Origin: an uncultured Fibrobacter sp.
GTDB taxonomy: Bacteria > Fibrobacterota > Fibrobacteria > Fibrobacterales > Fibrobacteraceae
Assembly: GCA_934691725.1 (NCBI GenBank)
Contig: CAKUTF010000007.1
Span: 1-64,000, forward strand
Length of the DNA: 64,000 bases
Direction: 5' to 3'
Positions 43,615-53,038 of the stretch are shown in pieces. A program made the translations under genes and the position numbers. How positions within the stretch are numbered: the first letter of the stretch is position 1; every line of letters starts with the position of its first letter. The notes beneath the pieces are model-generated. The model did no database searches. It saw nothing but the letters and a program-made list of their open reading frames with translations, and was not told the origin of the DNA.

Positions 43615-44289
43615 ATGGCAGAAGAAGAACTAGCGGAACTCCCGAAAGTCGAATCGAACGAAGATCTCGCGCGCATCGTGCAGGCGCTTGTCTTTGCGTC
43701 ACCCGATGTCGTGACGCTACGAAAACTGAAGGAAATCATCGGCGACTTTCTGGATGCGAAGACCGTTTCCGAGGCGCTTCGCCTTGCGAACGACAACCTG
43801 AATAAAATCGACGCTCCGTTTGAAATCGTGGAACAGGCCGGCGGCTACCGTTTTCGGACACGGGCCAGGTATTATCCGTGGGTGAGGAAGCTCTTCCCGG
43901 ATGCGAACGCGCGGAGGCTTTCCCAGGCGGCTCTCGAAACGCTTGCGATTGTCGCCTACCAGCAGCCGATTACCCGTGCGGCCCTCGAACAGGTGCGCGG
44001 CGTTTCCTGCGACGGTCCGCTGAAGAGCCTTCTCGAAAAGAAGCTTATCGCTCTCGGCGCCCGTGCGGAAACGGTGGGAAACCCCTACACCTACGTGACG
44101 ACGGACGATTTTCTCAAGTATTTCGGCATCAACAGGATTCCCGAGGACTTGCCGCGTCTCCGCGAATTCCAGGAACTTTTGAACGCGAACGAGATCGTTC
44201 CGAATTACGCGCAGAACGAAAAACCGGGAGTCTCGAATCCGCCGGAATCCGATCCTTCCCAGATTGAACTTTCGATGGGGACGCCATGA
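43615..44289 (+). CDS. scpB: Segregation and condensation protein B
   Basis: The 224-residue protein has the two winged-helix domains of ScpB: IVQALVFASPDVVTLRKL at the start, then the conserved QAALETLAIVAYQQPITRA and EQVRGVSCDGPLKSLLEKK. It joins ScpA and SMC in the condensin complex. The Pro/Glu-rich tail (NPPESDPSQIELS) is variable. The ATG at 43615 follows a TAAATT box by 9 bases and has no Shine-Dalgarno. It overlaps mutS by 4 bases (ATGA). scpA is not in the window. Confidence 0.93.
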   Translation: MAEEELAELPKVESNEDLARIVQALVFASPDVVTLRKLKEIIGDFLDAKTVSEALRLANDNLNKIDAPFEIVEQAGGYRFRTRARYYPWVRKLFPDANARRLSQAALETLAIVAYQQPITRAALEQVRGVSCDGPLKSLLEKKLIALGARAETVGNPYTYVTTDDFLKYFGINRIPEDLPRLREFQELLNANEIVPNYAQNEKPGVSNPPESDPSQIELSMGTP

Positions 44290-46886
44290 GCTGCACGCCG
44301 TTGATGAAGCAGTATTACGAAATCAAGGCGCAGAATCCCGACTGCATCCTGTTCTTTCGGATGGGGGATTTTTTCGAGCTGTTTGAAAAGGACGCCGAAA
44401 TCGCGTCGAAGATTTTGGGGCTGACGCTCACCAGCCGGAACAACGGGGCTTCGGGAAACACGCCGCTCTGCGGCTTTCCGCACCATGCGTCGGAGCGTTA
44501 CTTCCCGAAAATGGTCGCCGCCGGTTACAAAGTCGCCGTCTGCGAACAGGTCGAGGATCCGAAGCTCGCGAAGGGAATCGTCAAGCGGGCGATCGTCGAA
44601 GTCATCAGCGCGGGAACCTCGATGAACGAGGGCATCCTCGATGCGAAGGTGGCGAACTATCTCTGCGCGATCCTTCCCGGAAAAGATTCGATAGCTTTTG
44701 CCTTTGCCGACGTGACGACCGGATACCTTGCCGTTTCGGAGTCGCCCCTGCCGAATTTCGAAAGCGAGCTTGCCCGCCGGATGCCCAAGGAAATCCTCTT
44801 GCCTGCGGGTATGGAACTTCCGAAATCCGTGGAGGATTTTGTCCGCGGGGAATCCGTCCTGGTGACACGCGTCGAGGAATCCCACTATGAATTGAAAAAC
44901 GCGTCCGACGTACTTCTCGGGCACTTTAACGCGGCGAGCCTCGAAGCGCTAGGGCTTGACGGGATGCCGGAAAAGGCCCGGGTTGCGGGAGCGATACTCT
45001 GGTATCTGATCGACCAGAAAAAATCCGAGCTATCGCACATCACGCATCTGGAACTTCTGGATTTGGGCGATTACATGGTGCTCGATCCGGCGACGCTCCG
45101 GAACCTGGAACTTGTTCGCCCGCTGAATGCGGACGATGTGCAGAGTACGCTGGTGTTCGTCCTGGATTATACGGTGACGGCGATGGGCGGGAGGCGCTTG
45201 CGGGAATGGATTTCGCATCCGCTCGTTTCTGTCGGACGGATTGCGGAACGCTCGGACGCGGTCGCGGAACTGGTTTCGAACCCGATTGCCCTTGACGAAC
45301 TGAAAACGGCCCTTCGCGAAATCCTCGACATGGAACGGCTGATGGGGCGCGTGGGAAGCGGGCGTGCGAACGCGCGCGACCTGTATGGCATGGGACGCTC
45401 CCTGTCAAAGGCGGTGAAGGTCGCCGAGGCGCTTTCCTCGCTGAAGTCGCCCGTGTTCAGGTCGCTTGCGGAAACGCTCCTGTCTGCGGAAGGAAAGGGC
45501 GAACAGATTCTCCGGATGCTCAACGACGATCTTCCGATGACCGTCCGCGAAGGCGGCATGATCCGGGAAGGCGCGGACCCGGAACTCGACCGGATGAACG
45601 CGGAGATAAAGGACCGGCGGGAATGGATCGCTTCGTTAGAGGCTCGCGAGCGGGAACGGCTCGGCATCAATTCCCTGAAAGTCGGCTACAATCGCGTATT
45701 CGGGTATTACATCGAAGTTTCCAAGGTGCATTCGGACAAGATTCCGCCGGAATATATCCGCAAGCAGACGACGGTGAACGCGGAGCGTTACATCACGCCC
45801 GAGATGAAGGAATGCGAAACGATAATCTCCAGCGCGGAAAGCCGCATCCACGATTTAGAATACCGCATCTTTACGCGTCTTCGCGAATCGGTGAACGCAT
45901 CCCGGACCGAGCTTCAGCAAATCGCTTCCGCCGTTGCGGAAACGGATGTCTTTTACAGTCTTTCGACGGCTGCCCGCAAGCGCGGCTACTCTCGGGCCGA
46001 TGTCTTTGAAGGAACGGGAATCGAAATCCGCGGAGGCTTCCACCCGGTCATCGTCGCGGCGAACCCGGACGTTCCCTTTGTGCCGAACGACGTTTCGCTC
46101 TCGCCGGAAGCGGACCGCATGATGCTCATCACGGGACCGAACATGGCGGGTAAATCGACCTATCTCCGGCAGACGGGGCTGATTGTCCTGATGGCGCAAA
46201 TCGGATCGTTTGTCCCGGCGGAATCGGCGAGAATCGGCATTGTCGATAGGATTTTTACACGGGTCGGTGCGAGCGACCGCCTTTCGCGAGGGCTTTCCAC
46301 GTTCATGGTCGAAATGATCGAAACGGCGAACATTCTCCGGAACGCGACCGCGCGAAGCCTAGTCCTGCTCGACGAAATCGGACGGGGAACCAGCACGTTT
46401 GACGGGCTTTCCATCGCCTGGGCCATTTTCGAGACTTTGCACGATAATCCGAAGCGCGCAGCGATTACCCTGTTCGCCACGCATTACCACGAAATGACAA
46501 CCCTTGCGGATGCGCTAGCCCATGCGGGAAACTACCAGATTGCGGTAAAGGAAGACGGCGACAGTCTCATCTTTTTGCACAAGATCTTGCCGGGAGCCTG
46601 CGATTCGAGCTATGGAATCCATGTGGCGGAAATGGCGGGGCTTCCCTCGGAAGTCGTCCGCCGAGCGAGAAAGATTCTGTTGCGTTTAGAAAAACAGCAG
46701 ATAGACCCGAGCGATTCGCGGCACAGGCAGGAACTGATGGAAAAGCCGCAGACCGACATCTTCGCCCCGCCAGACGAAAATACGCAGCTCTTGCTCGAAG
46801 AGATCCGCCGTCTGAAACCGGAAGAGATGACCCCGCTCGAAGCGCTTTCGAAGCTCTCGGAACTCAAGGCCTATTACGGAAAGTGA
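44286..46886 (+). CDS. mutS: DNA mismatch repair protein MutS
   Basis: The 866-residue MutS1 has a mismatch-reading GDFFELF motif near residue 22 and Walker A TGPNMAGKST near 620. Walker B/ABC motifs are DEIGRGTSTFDGLSIAWA, and the ATHYHEM switch follows. A short C-terminal tail ends in an LSELKAYYGK segment. It finds mispairs and starts repair with MutL, which is not in the window. It overlaps scpB by 4 bases and precedes an HD-domain gene by 1 base. Confidence 0.97.
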   Translation: MSCTPLMKQYYEIKAQNPDCILFFRMGDFFELFEKDAEIASKILGLTLTSRNNGASGNTPLCGFPHHASERYFPKMVAAGYKVAVCEQVEDPKLAKGIVKRAIVEVISAGTSMNEGILDAKVANYLCAILPGKDSIAFAFADVTTGYLAVSESPLPNFESELARRMPKEILLPAGMELPKSVEDFVRGESVLVTRVEESHYELKNASDVLLGHFNAASLEALGLDGMPEKARVAGAILWYLIDQKKSELSHITHLELLDLGDYMVLDPATLRNLELVRPLNADDVQSTLVFVLDYTVTAMGGRRLREWISHPLVSVGRIAERSDAVAELVSNPIALDELKTALREILDMERLMGRVGSGRANARDLYGMGRSLSKAVKVAEALSSLKSPVFRSLAETLLSAEGKGEQILRMLNDDLPMTVREGGMIREGADPELDRMNAEIKDRREWIASLEARERERLGINSLKVGYNRVFGYYIEVSKVHSDKIPPEYIRKQTTVNAERYITPEMKECETIISSAESRIHDLEYRIFTRLRESVNASRTELQQIASAVAETDVFYSLSTAARKRGYSRADVFEGTGIEIRGGFHPVIVAANPDVPFVPNDVSLSPEADRMMLITGPNMAGKSTYLRQTGLIVLMAQIGSFVPAESARIGIVDRIFTRVGASDRLSRGLSTFMVEMIETANILRNATARSLVLLDEIGRGTSTFDGLSIAWAIFETLHDNPKRAAITLFATHYHEMTTLADALAHAGNYQIAVKEDGDSLIFLHKILPGACDSSYGIHVAEMAGLPSEVVRRARKILLRLEKQQIDPSDSRHRQELMEKPQTDIFAPPDENTQLLLEEIRRLKPEEMTPLEALSKLSELKAYYGK

Positions 46887-46887
46887 C

Positions 46888-47412
46888 ATGGAAGCGATAG
46901 ACTTTTCCGCGCTCGAAGATTTTGTTTACGAGAACCGCTTGATTGACGAGAATTCCGTGCACGGGCTTTTGCACTGGCACCAGGTGGAGTTCAACGGGCT
47001 TCTGCTTTCGCAAGAAACTCTTGCGGACAAGACTGTCGTTCGGCTCTTCGCGCTTTTCCACGATTCGCGGCGCATTTCGGACGGCTATGACGAGGAGCAT
47101 GGAAAGTTCGGGGCGGATTTTGCCCGGAAGCTTTTCGAAAATAGGTTTACGCTCGACAAGGCGCGGCTTGAAAAATTGCTGTATGCGTGCACGAACCATA
47201 CGACGGAGCTTTCGAGCGGGGACGCAACCATCGACACGTGCTATGATGCGGACAGGCTTGACCTGGGGCGCGTCGGCATCATTCCCGACCCGGATAAAAT
47301 GGCGACGTCTTTTGGAAAGAAGCTTGCGCGGAAAATGCGGGATGTTCCGGCGGAAAGGCATCGCGAGTGGATTCAAAATTTTGCGGAAACGAACTTCGGA
47401 CGGTTCGCCTAA
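46888..47412 (+). CDS. HD-superfamily phosphohydrolase-like protein
   Basis: The 174-residue protein has HD-type metal ligands in order: H25 (NSVHGLLHW), the HD pair H58-D59 (ALFHDSRR), H71 (DEEHGKFG), H104 (CTNHT) and D122 in YDADRLDLGR. The DADRLDLGRVG motif is typical of small HD proteins related to uncharacterised COG1418-like hydrolases. The likely substrate is a nucleotide or phosphoester, but it cannot be specified. It begins one base after mutS, so the two are co-transcribed, possibly with scpB. Confidence 0.8.
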   Translation: MEAIDFSALEDFVYENRLIDENSVHGLLHWHQVEFNGLLLSQETLADKTVVRLFALFHDSRRISDGYDEEHGKFGADFARKLFENRFTLDKARLEKLLYACTNHTTELSSGDATIDTCYDADRLDLGRVGIIPDPDKMATSFGKKLARKMRDVPAERHREWIQNFAETNFGRFA

Positions 47413-47436
47413 AAATTCGTTTGTTATTTTTCCTTC

Positions 47437-49338
47437 GTGCTGAAACTCATTTTACAGTCCTTTATCCCGCTGCTTGCCGCGTTCCCGCTCTTTACGGTGC
47501 TTGTCGAATTTCGCGACAGGTCGTGTGTGCGGCACCGGCTGCCGTGGCTCGTGTTTTCCGTCGTGTTTTTTCTGTGGCACGGAATCTTTACCCGGTTTAT
47601 CGCGGATTCGGAGCTTTTGCGCCCGATGATTTCCCTGGGCGATCTCGCAATTTTTTTCTTCTTTACCGTTCTGTGGATTCGGGAAGAAAACCGCAATGCC
47701 GAGGAACCTTTGAAAAAGCCCTTTCTCTTGCGGGGAATTCTAGGGCTTCTCCTTTTTGCCGCGGTTCTCGTCGTTTCGACCTATATCGTCCGTCCGGCAA
47801 TTTTTCTCTTGCCTTTGTTCGCTGCGATTCTATTCGCTTTTTTCTGTGACAGGCTCTATTCGTCCCGGTCGTTTTACCCGAAGCCGAGGGTGCATCTCGT
47901 CTATGGTTTCTACGCGCTTTCGCTGCTTTTGGTTTTACCCGTCTTTCGCCTGCTTTTTTTGTTCCAGGTCGCCTATGTCTTTATCCGCAGGTTGCAGAAC
48001 TGGATTCTCCACAAGGACCGGATTCTCGATTCCTACGAGGAGGAACGCCGGATAAACCATCGGATTATCGCGAAGATGGGAGAGACTGTCGATGATTTCT
48101 CGGATTTGCACGAATCGCTTTCGAATTTCCTTTCGACGCTTTCAGAAGGCATCGAGGCGAAATCCGCTGCGGTCTATATCTGGGACGAAAAGGAAAGTCT
48201 CTTTCGCTGCTCGGATCTTCACGGGGTCTTTTTTCCGCTTGTCTCCGGGAACGAGATGAGCTTTACGCATCTGGAAACCCTGAAAAAAATCGCCTTTTCG
48301 CAAAACATCTCCGACGAGAAAAATATTATCTGGGAATGCGGGGCGACGCGGACGGGAATCTTCATGCCTTTTGCCGGTCGCGACGAGAGAATCCTTTCCT
48401 TGGGGAGCCGTGCGGCGAATATCCGTTCCCTGATTCTCGAACCGCTATGCTTTGAACAAAAGCTCCTGGGCGTTTTGGTAGTCGAAAATAAACAGTACGA
48501 GCGTTACTTTACGGAGAGCGATTACTATTTGGTTCAGAACTTTGCCCATTACGCGACGATGATTCTCAAGGCGCATGACGCCGCGCTTGAACGGCAGAAC
48601 CGCGCTAGGACGCAGGCGGAACTGCAACTGGGATTTCATATCCAAATGGGGCTCTTGCCGCGTTCGATTCCTGAATTTTCGGGGATTTCGCTTGCGGGTT
48701 CGATGACTCCCGCAAAGGAGATCGGCGGCGACTATTTCGACTTTTTGAACCTGCCGAACGGAAACCTGGGAATCGTCATCGGCGACGTTTCGGGCAAGGG
48801 GGTTCCCGCCGGGATGGTGATGACTTCGCTGTATGCGTTTCTCCATGCGGAGTGCCGCTATTTTGCCAACACCTACCGGACGCTCGTCCATGTGAATGCG
48901 GACCTTTCGAACCATATTTCGGAAACGATGTTCGCTTCGCTCCTCTTCTTTGATTGGAATCCGCGGTCAAAAGCCTTGCACTATACGAGTTGCGGACACG
49001 AACACATCTTGCATTTCAAGAAGGCGGAAAACCGTCTGGAGGCAATCCGGAGCGGGGGCATCGCGCTCGGGATGGTCGCGGACAACAGCAAGATCATTCG
49101 GGAAAAGTCCCTGCTTGTAAAGCCCGGGGACACGGTGCTGCTCTATACGGACGGCGTGACGGAAGCGTCGAACGAGGCGCGTGAAATGTTCGGGCTTGGA
49201 CGCCTCAAGGCCTTTGTCGAAAAATACGAGGCTCTTTCCGCGGACGAAATACGCCTCGCGCTTCTCGATGAACTGCGGAACTTTGCGCACGGCGCCGCCC
49301 AGGCGGACGACATCACGATTCTCGTGATGAAGTTTTAG
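47437..49338 (+). CDS. Membrane GAF-SpoIIE (PP2C-type) phosphatase
   Basis: The 633-residue protein begins with a GTG codon and has about six transmembrane helices (residues 5-185). A coiled stretch (to about 215), a GAF-like sensor domain (about 215-375), a short coiled linker (ALERQNRARTQAELQLGFHI) and a PP2C_SIG/SpoIIE domain follow. Metal-site motifs are GGDYFD (430-435), VIGDVSGKG (446-454), YTDGVTEASN and AQADDITILVMKF. It should dephosphorylate STAS antagonists; the STAS proteins at 31340 and 32122 are the only ones in the window. No Shine-Dalgarno is seen; TTATTTT precedes the GTG. Repeat R5 follows. Confidence 0.88.
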   Translation: MLKLILQSFIPLLAAFPLFTVLVEFRDRSCVRHRLPWLVFSVVFFLWHGIFTRFIADSELLRPMISLGDLAIFFFFTVLWIREENRNAEEPLKKPFLLRGILGLLLFAAVLVVSTYIVRPAIFLLPLFAAILFAFFCDRLYSSRSFYPKPRVHLVYGFYALSLLLVLPVFRLLFLFQVAYVFIRRLQNWILHKDRILDSYEEERRINHRIIAKMGETVDDFSDLHESLSNFLSTLSEGIEAKSAAVYIWDEKESLFRCSDLHGVFFPLVSGNEMSFTHLETLKKIAFSQNISDEKNIIWECGATRTGIFMPFAGRDERILSLGSRAANIRSLILEPLCFEQKLLGVLVVENKQYERYFTESDYYLVQNFAHYATMILKAHDAALERQNRARTQAELQLGFHIQMGLLPRSIPEFSGISLAGSMTPAKEIGGDYFDFLNLPNGNLGIVIGDVSGKGVPAGMVMTSLYAFLHAECRYFANTYRTLVHVNADLSNHISETMFASLLFFDWNPRSKALHYTSCGHEHILHFKKAENRLEAIRSGGIALGMVADNSKIIREKSLLVKPGDTVLLYTDGVTEASNEAREMFGLGRLKAFVEKYEALSADEIRLALLDELRNFAHGAAQADDITILVMKF

Positions 49339-49356
49339 GACGATATTTAGAGAATG

Positions 49357-49665
49357 GCTTTATAAGGAATCGCAGACGCCTATGCTTAGGGACTAGGGAT
49401 GAGGGACTAGGGAATAGTCCGCAGATATCTAAGGGAATGAGCAATTAGCAATGAGCAATGGGAAATTGGTCTGCGAACGTCTATGTTTAGGGATTAGGGA
49501 ACAGGGACTAGGGAATAGTCCGCAGACATCTAAGCTTTTGGGAAACGCTACAATGTCATTTCCGTGCTCACTATGCTGTCATTCCCCGGCTTGACCGGGG
49601 AATCCCCTTTAAGGAATGGGATTTGACAGGCTAGCGAGCTTGTCGAGCTATGCCCGGCAATGACA
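49357..49665 (+). repeat. Intergenic modular repeat, copy R5 (longest, after SpoIIE-phosphatase gene)
   Basis: It starts about 19 bases after the stop codon with CTTTATAAGGAATCGCAGACG. Two tracts of four GGGACTA-type 7-bp units flank a tract of AATGAGC-type units, each bounded by GCAGA-type palindromes (partly decayed: GCAGATATCT, GCGAACGTCT, GCAGACATCT). A CCCCGG hairpin (49581-49589 with 49595-49603) and GAGCTTGTCGAGCTATGCCCGGCAATGAC follow. It explains most of the gene-free stretch 49339-49755. Confidence 0.85.
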
Positions 49666-49711
49666 AGGGTCAAGTGTTCCGACACATCTGAAAACAGGTT
49701 CTTAGGGCGAT

Positions 49712-49740
49712 AAAAAAGGCTTCCCGGAGGGGAAGCCTTT
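49712..49740. terminator. Bidirectional terminator between SpoIIE-phosphatase and GH116 genes
   Basis: AAAGGCTTCCC (49715-49725) pairs with GGGAAGCCTTT (49730-49740). On the minus strand it ends in a T6 run just after the GH116 gene; on the plus strand it lies beyond repeat R5. Confidence 0.8.
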
Positions 49741-49755
49741 GAAATTTTGCCTGGC

Positions 49756-52700
49756 TTATTTGGAAAGCGCATGGAAAAGGGCGAACACCATGCCCGGTCG
49801 GAAGTATTTTCCTGCCGTATATTTGAGCGCGGTGCTGTGGAGAAGCGTAAAGAGGGTCTCTTCGGAAATCTTCGCCTTTTTGGCGAGCGGACCGAAACTC
49901 TTCTTGAATGTAGCGAAGTTTTTCGGAAGCTTCGGGGATATCCGACCATCGGCGAGGAGTGCGCCTTTCTTGCCTAGTTCCGCGACGAGAGCCTTTGCCG
50001 CAGAAAGGGAAACTCCGATTTTTTCGAGCGCGTCTTCATGCAGCTTGCAGGAACCGTTGAATCCTTCCGGTGCCGCGAACGGAACCTTCGCTTCGTCGTA
50101 GAGGTTTTGGATCATGCTTTCGACGATTTCGCGCGCCTCGTCAAATGACTTGTGGAATACCATGCCGCTTGCGATGCTGTATTGGATACCTATCCATACG
50201 TCATGGGCCTGGAAGTTGAACTCGTCGAGTGGGGAACCGTCCTTGTGGACGAGGTTTGCCGCGCCGAGGAGCGGGGAATTCGCCTTGTAGTTCGTGCGGA
50301 AGATGCGGTCGAGCGTGCTCTTTCCCTTCGCATCGTCGGTAATCGGTTCGAGTCCGAGAAGCCGCAGGTAGGTATCCGCCAGCATGGAATCGGCGAAGAC
50401 GTCGTCGGAATCCAGGGAAATTTTCGCCCGGAACGAATCGCGGAACGCTTCGGGGCAGGAGCCGTAGAGCCATTCCTTCTTGAACTTGCGGAGCTCGAGC
50501 TTTGAAAGTTCGACGTCTTCGGGAATTTCGGAGAAGTCGAGCCAGTCGTTCAGTTCGCGGAGCTTTTGCGCGTCTGTTCCGGAAAGCGGAATCTCGTCGG
50601 CAAGCGCTTCAACCACCTTGTCGAAATGTTCGAAATTCACGTCCTTGGCTTCAATAGGCGTCGCGAAGAAGTGGAAGTATCCTTCGTTTTCGTCCCAGAG
50701 CGCAGCGTGGAATTCCTTTTCCGCTTCGGAGGCTTTCCTGTTCCAGTCGAGCGACCGTGCGGAATCCCCGACCAGTTCCGCAATCTTTGCCGCAGCGCGA
50801 AGGCCCGCAATCCAGAGGCTTCCGCAATAGACGGAAATGCCGTGGCTAGAAAGGTTGTCGAACGTGTCGTCCGTGCCGTGGGTGAGCGGGAAGTTCTCGC
50901 CTTCGCCGACCATCTTCTCCAGATACTCCATGCAGGCATAGACGGCGTCCTTGCAGTATTCGACGACGTTCTTCTCGCCGGTGAGCTTGTAGTGGCGAAG
51001 CACCATCAGCACGTACTTCGGGGCGAGATCCTTCCATTCCTTCACGTTGTGCCAGTCGTAGGCGTCGGGCTTTGCATCGAACGGGCTTCCAAGATCGTGG
51101 ATGACCGCTCCGCATACGGCCCGCGGGCCTTCGAGTTTCGGATCCGGGAGATCTGCGAACGGATGGTTCACGTATTCGTGGTGACGCCTTGTCTTCGGGT
51201 CGCTTGCGAGAATCGCATCGGCAAAGCGTTTCATCACTTCGCCGTCGAGCCTCGGGAGAAGCGCGAGCAGGGAGAAGCTGCCGTAGAAATAGACGTCGAG
51301 CGAATTGAAGAACGGATAGTCGGCGCATTCGCGGACGAGGAAACGGTCGTCCTTGTCCCAGACGCTCGCTTCGGGAATGAAGCTCAGCGTGTTGAGCGCG
51401 AGCGAGCGGAAGTTCGCCTGTTTTTTCTTGTCTTTCGGGAAGAGCTTCGCGAGGCTCTTTTCCGGGGCGAGCGCACGGTAGGATTCGCCGAACGACTTTT
51501 CGAATTCGCTGTCGAAATTGAGCGCTTCCGAGAGCATCGCCTGGACGCGGCCAAAAGGTTCCGGGTAGAAGACGGTGTATTTCTTGAGCGATTCCAGACC
51601 GTTCATGCGGATGTGCGGAAAGTCGAGGATCGTGTTGAAAAGGACGCTCGCCTTGGCGCGGGGCTTCAGGCGGATTGTCACGACAAGAGCACCGGCGACG
51701 GTTTCGCGTCCGCTATAGACGTTTTTCACGAAGTTTGCGGAAACGCGTCCGCTGTGAATCGCACCGGCGAGGACCGTCTTCTGGTCGTCGCGGTAAAAGA
51801 GCGGCTTTGTCGAGACGTTCACGTCGTCCTTCGGGTTCCATGTCGCGCTGATTCCCATGCAGCCGTCGAAGTCGCTTTCGGCAAGATTTTTCTCGTTGTA
51901 AAATTCGATGCCCTTGACCGATCTGCCATCGGCGAGGGCTGCGTCAAATTCGACGCCTTTCGGATTCCGCGCCGCGGGGACTAGCACGAAGGAGGAATCC
52001 TGGACGCCTTGGCGGTCCTTTGCTATCTGGTAACCGCAATAGTTTTCCTGCATCTGCACGAGCGTCACTTCGCGGACATCCTTTGTCGGGTTCACGAGTT
52101 CGTAGCGGACCGCGCTCACGGGGAGGCTCGAAATGCGTTCGTCGTTTGGGAGGACATAGCTGTATTGGTAACGCGTCATCTGGACGCCCCTTGTCCCCTT
52201 GAAGCGGGTGCGGGAAAGCGGATATTCCGCTGTGTATTCCATCTTTTGCGCGTCGTAGCCCTTTTCGCCGAGAAATTCGGAATCGTTCTCAAATGCGGCG
52301 GTCAAGGAACCCTTGCTTTCCGCCTTTTCGCCGAGTTCCCCGTCAAAGAAGTCGATGAGCACGCTGCGGTTGAATTCGGGAGAAGTCGTTTCGCCTGCGT
52401 CGATCATCTTCTGCGTACGCGGGCTGAATTCCGTGTGCCAACGGAGGAGAGCGTCCTTGTTCGTTTCGAAGAACTTCCTATCGGCGAGAACCTTTTCGAT
52501 TTTTTTCAGGGCGTCCTTTTCGTTTGTTTCCGGGAAAAGGGCGTTCCCGTTTGCGTCCTTCAGCGTGTAGAACTGGTTCTTGCGGGAAAATTCAAAGAAG
52601 TTCCGGATGGCGAGCGGGCCGTTTTTCTTGATGACCGATTCGCGGTAGAACATGTTCTGGAGACGTAAGTCGTCCGGGTTTGCGGCGCGAACCTGAACGC

Positions 52701-52908
52701 CTGGGATCATGCTCGTCACGGGAGTAGTCCCTGCCGGAGTAACCGTGTAGGTGCTTCCGATGCCGCCGACAGCGATTCCCGTCGTCGCCGGTGTCGTGGA
52801 AAGCGGCGTGTACCAAGGCTGGATAAATTCGACGGCGAGACCCTTTGTCATCAGGTCCTTGACCGATCCGTGTAGCTTGGCGGATTCCAGGTATTTGTCA
52901 AAAGTCAT
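49756..52908 (-). CDS. GH116-family beta-glucosidase/glucosylceramidase-like enzyme
   Basis: The 1050-residue cytosolic-type protein shows no signal peptide. The N-terminal beta domain carries the GBA2_N hallmark TTGIAVGGIGSTYTVTP near residue 40. The (alpha/alpha)6 catalytic domain holds VRECADYPFFNSLDVYFYGSF, with E527 as the predicted nucleophile, and THGTDDTFDNLSSHG, with D680 or D681 as the predicted acid/base. The motifs ISVYCGSLWIAGLRA and QAHDVWIGIQYSIAS complete the family pattern. It is longer than characterised bacterial members (about 800), mainly through an N-terminal and a middle insertion. It probably cleaves beta-glucosides from cellodextrin breakdown; substrate specificity is inferred. 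AGGAA lies 8 bases before the start. Monocistronic. Confidence 0.88.
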   Translation of the reverse strand: MTFDKYLESAKLHGSVKDLMTKGLAVEFIQPWYTPLSTTPATTGIAVGGIGSTYTVTPAGTTPVTSMIPGVQVRAANPDDLRLQNMFYRESVIKKNGPLAIRNFFEFSRKNQFYTLKDANGNALFPETNEKDALKKIEKVLADRKFFETNKDALLRWHTEFSPRTQKMIDAGETTSPEFNRSVLIDFFDGELGEKAESKGSLTAAFENDSEFLGEKGYDAQKMEYTAEYPLSRTRFKGTRGVQMTRYQYSYVLPNDERISSLPVSAVRYELVNPTKDVREVTLVQMQENYCGYQIAKDRQGVQDSSFVLVPAARNPKGVEFDAALADGRSVKGIEFYNEKNLAESDFDGCMGISATWNPKDDVNVSTKPLFYRDDQKTVLAGAIHSGRVSANFVKNVYSGRETVAGALVVTIRLKPRAKASVLFNTILDFPHIRMNGLESLKKYTVFYPEPFGRVQAMLSEALNFDSEFEKSFGESYRALAPEKSLAKLFPKDKKKQANFRSLALNTLSFIPEASVWDKDDRFLVRECADYPFFNSLDVYFYGSFSLLALLPRLDGEVMKRFADAILASDPKTRRHHEYVNHPFADLPDPKLEGPRAVCGAVIHDLGSPFDAKPDAYDWHNVKEWKDLAPKYVLMVLRHYKLTGEKNVVEYCKDAVYACMEYLEKMVGEGENFPLTHGTDDTFDNLSSHGISVYCGSLWIAGLRAAAKIAELVGDSARSLDWNRKASEAEKEFHAALWDENEGYFHFFATPIEAKDVNFEHFDKVVEALADEIPLSGTDAQKLRELNDWLDFSEIPEDVELSKLELRKFKKEWLYGSCPEAFRDSFRAKISLDSDDVFADSMLADTYLRLLGLEPITDDAKGKSTLDRIFRTNYKANSPLLGAANLVHKDGSPLDEFNFQAHDVWIGIQYSIASGMVFHKSFDEAREIVESMIQNLYDEAKVPFAAPEGFNGSCKLHEDALEKIGVSLSAAKALVAELGKKGALLADGRISPKLPKNFATFKKSFGPLAKKAKISEETLFTLLHSTALKYTAGKYFRPGMVFALFHALSK

Positions 52909-53038
52909 GAGGGATTCCTATGGTTGAAAATTTTTCCGCAACAAATCTAGAAAGTTATTTTTGGGATGGAAAATCGGAATTTGCCGTGGAACGGGAAAGC
53001 CGAAGTTTTAAGCTCGATATGGGAAAAGGACGCTGAAA

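Noticed and set aside
49380..49530. Short tandem repeats considered as a CRISPR array
   Set aside because: Units are 7 bp without spacers, mixed with palindromes, and no cas genes are present.
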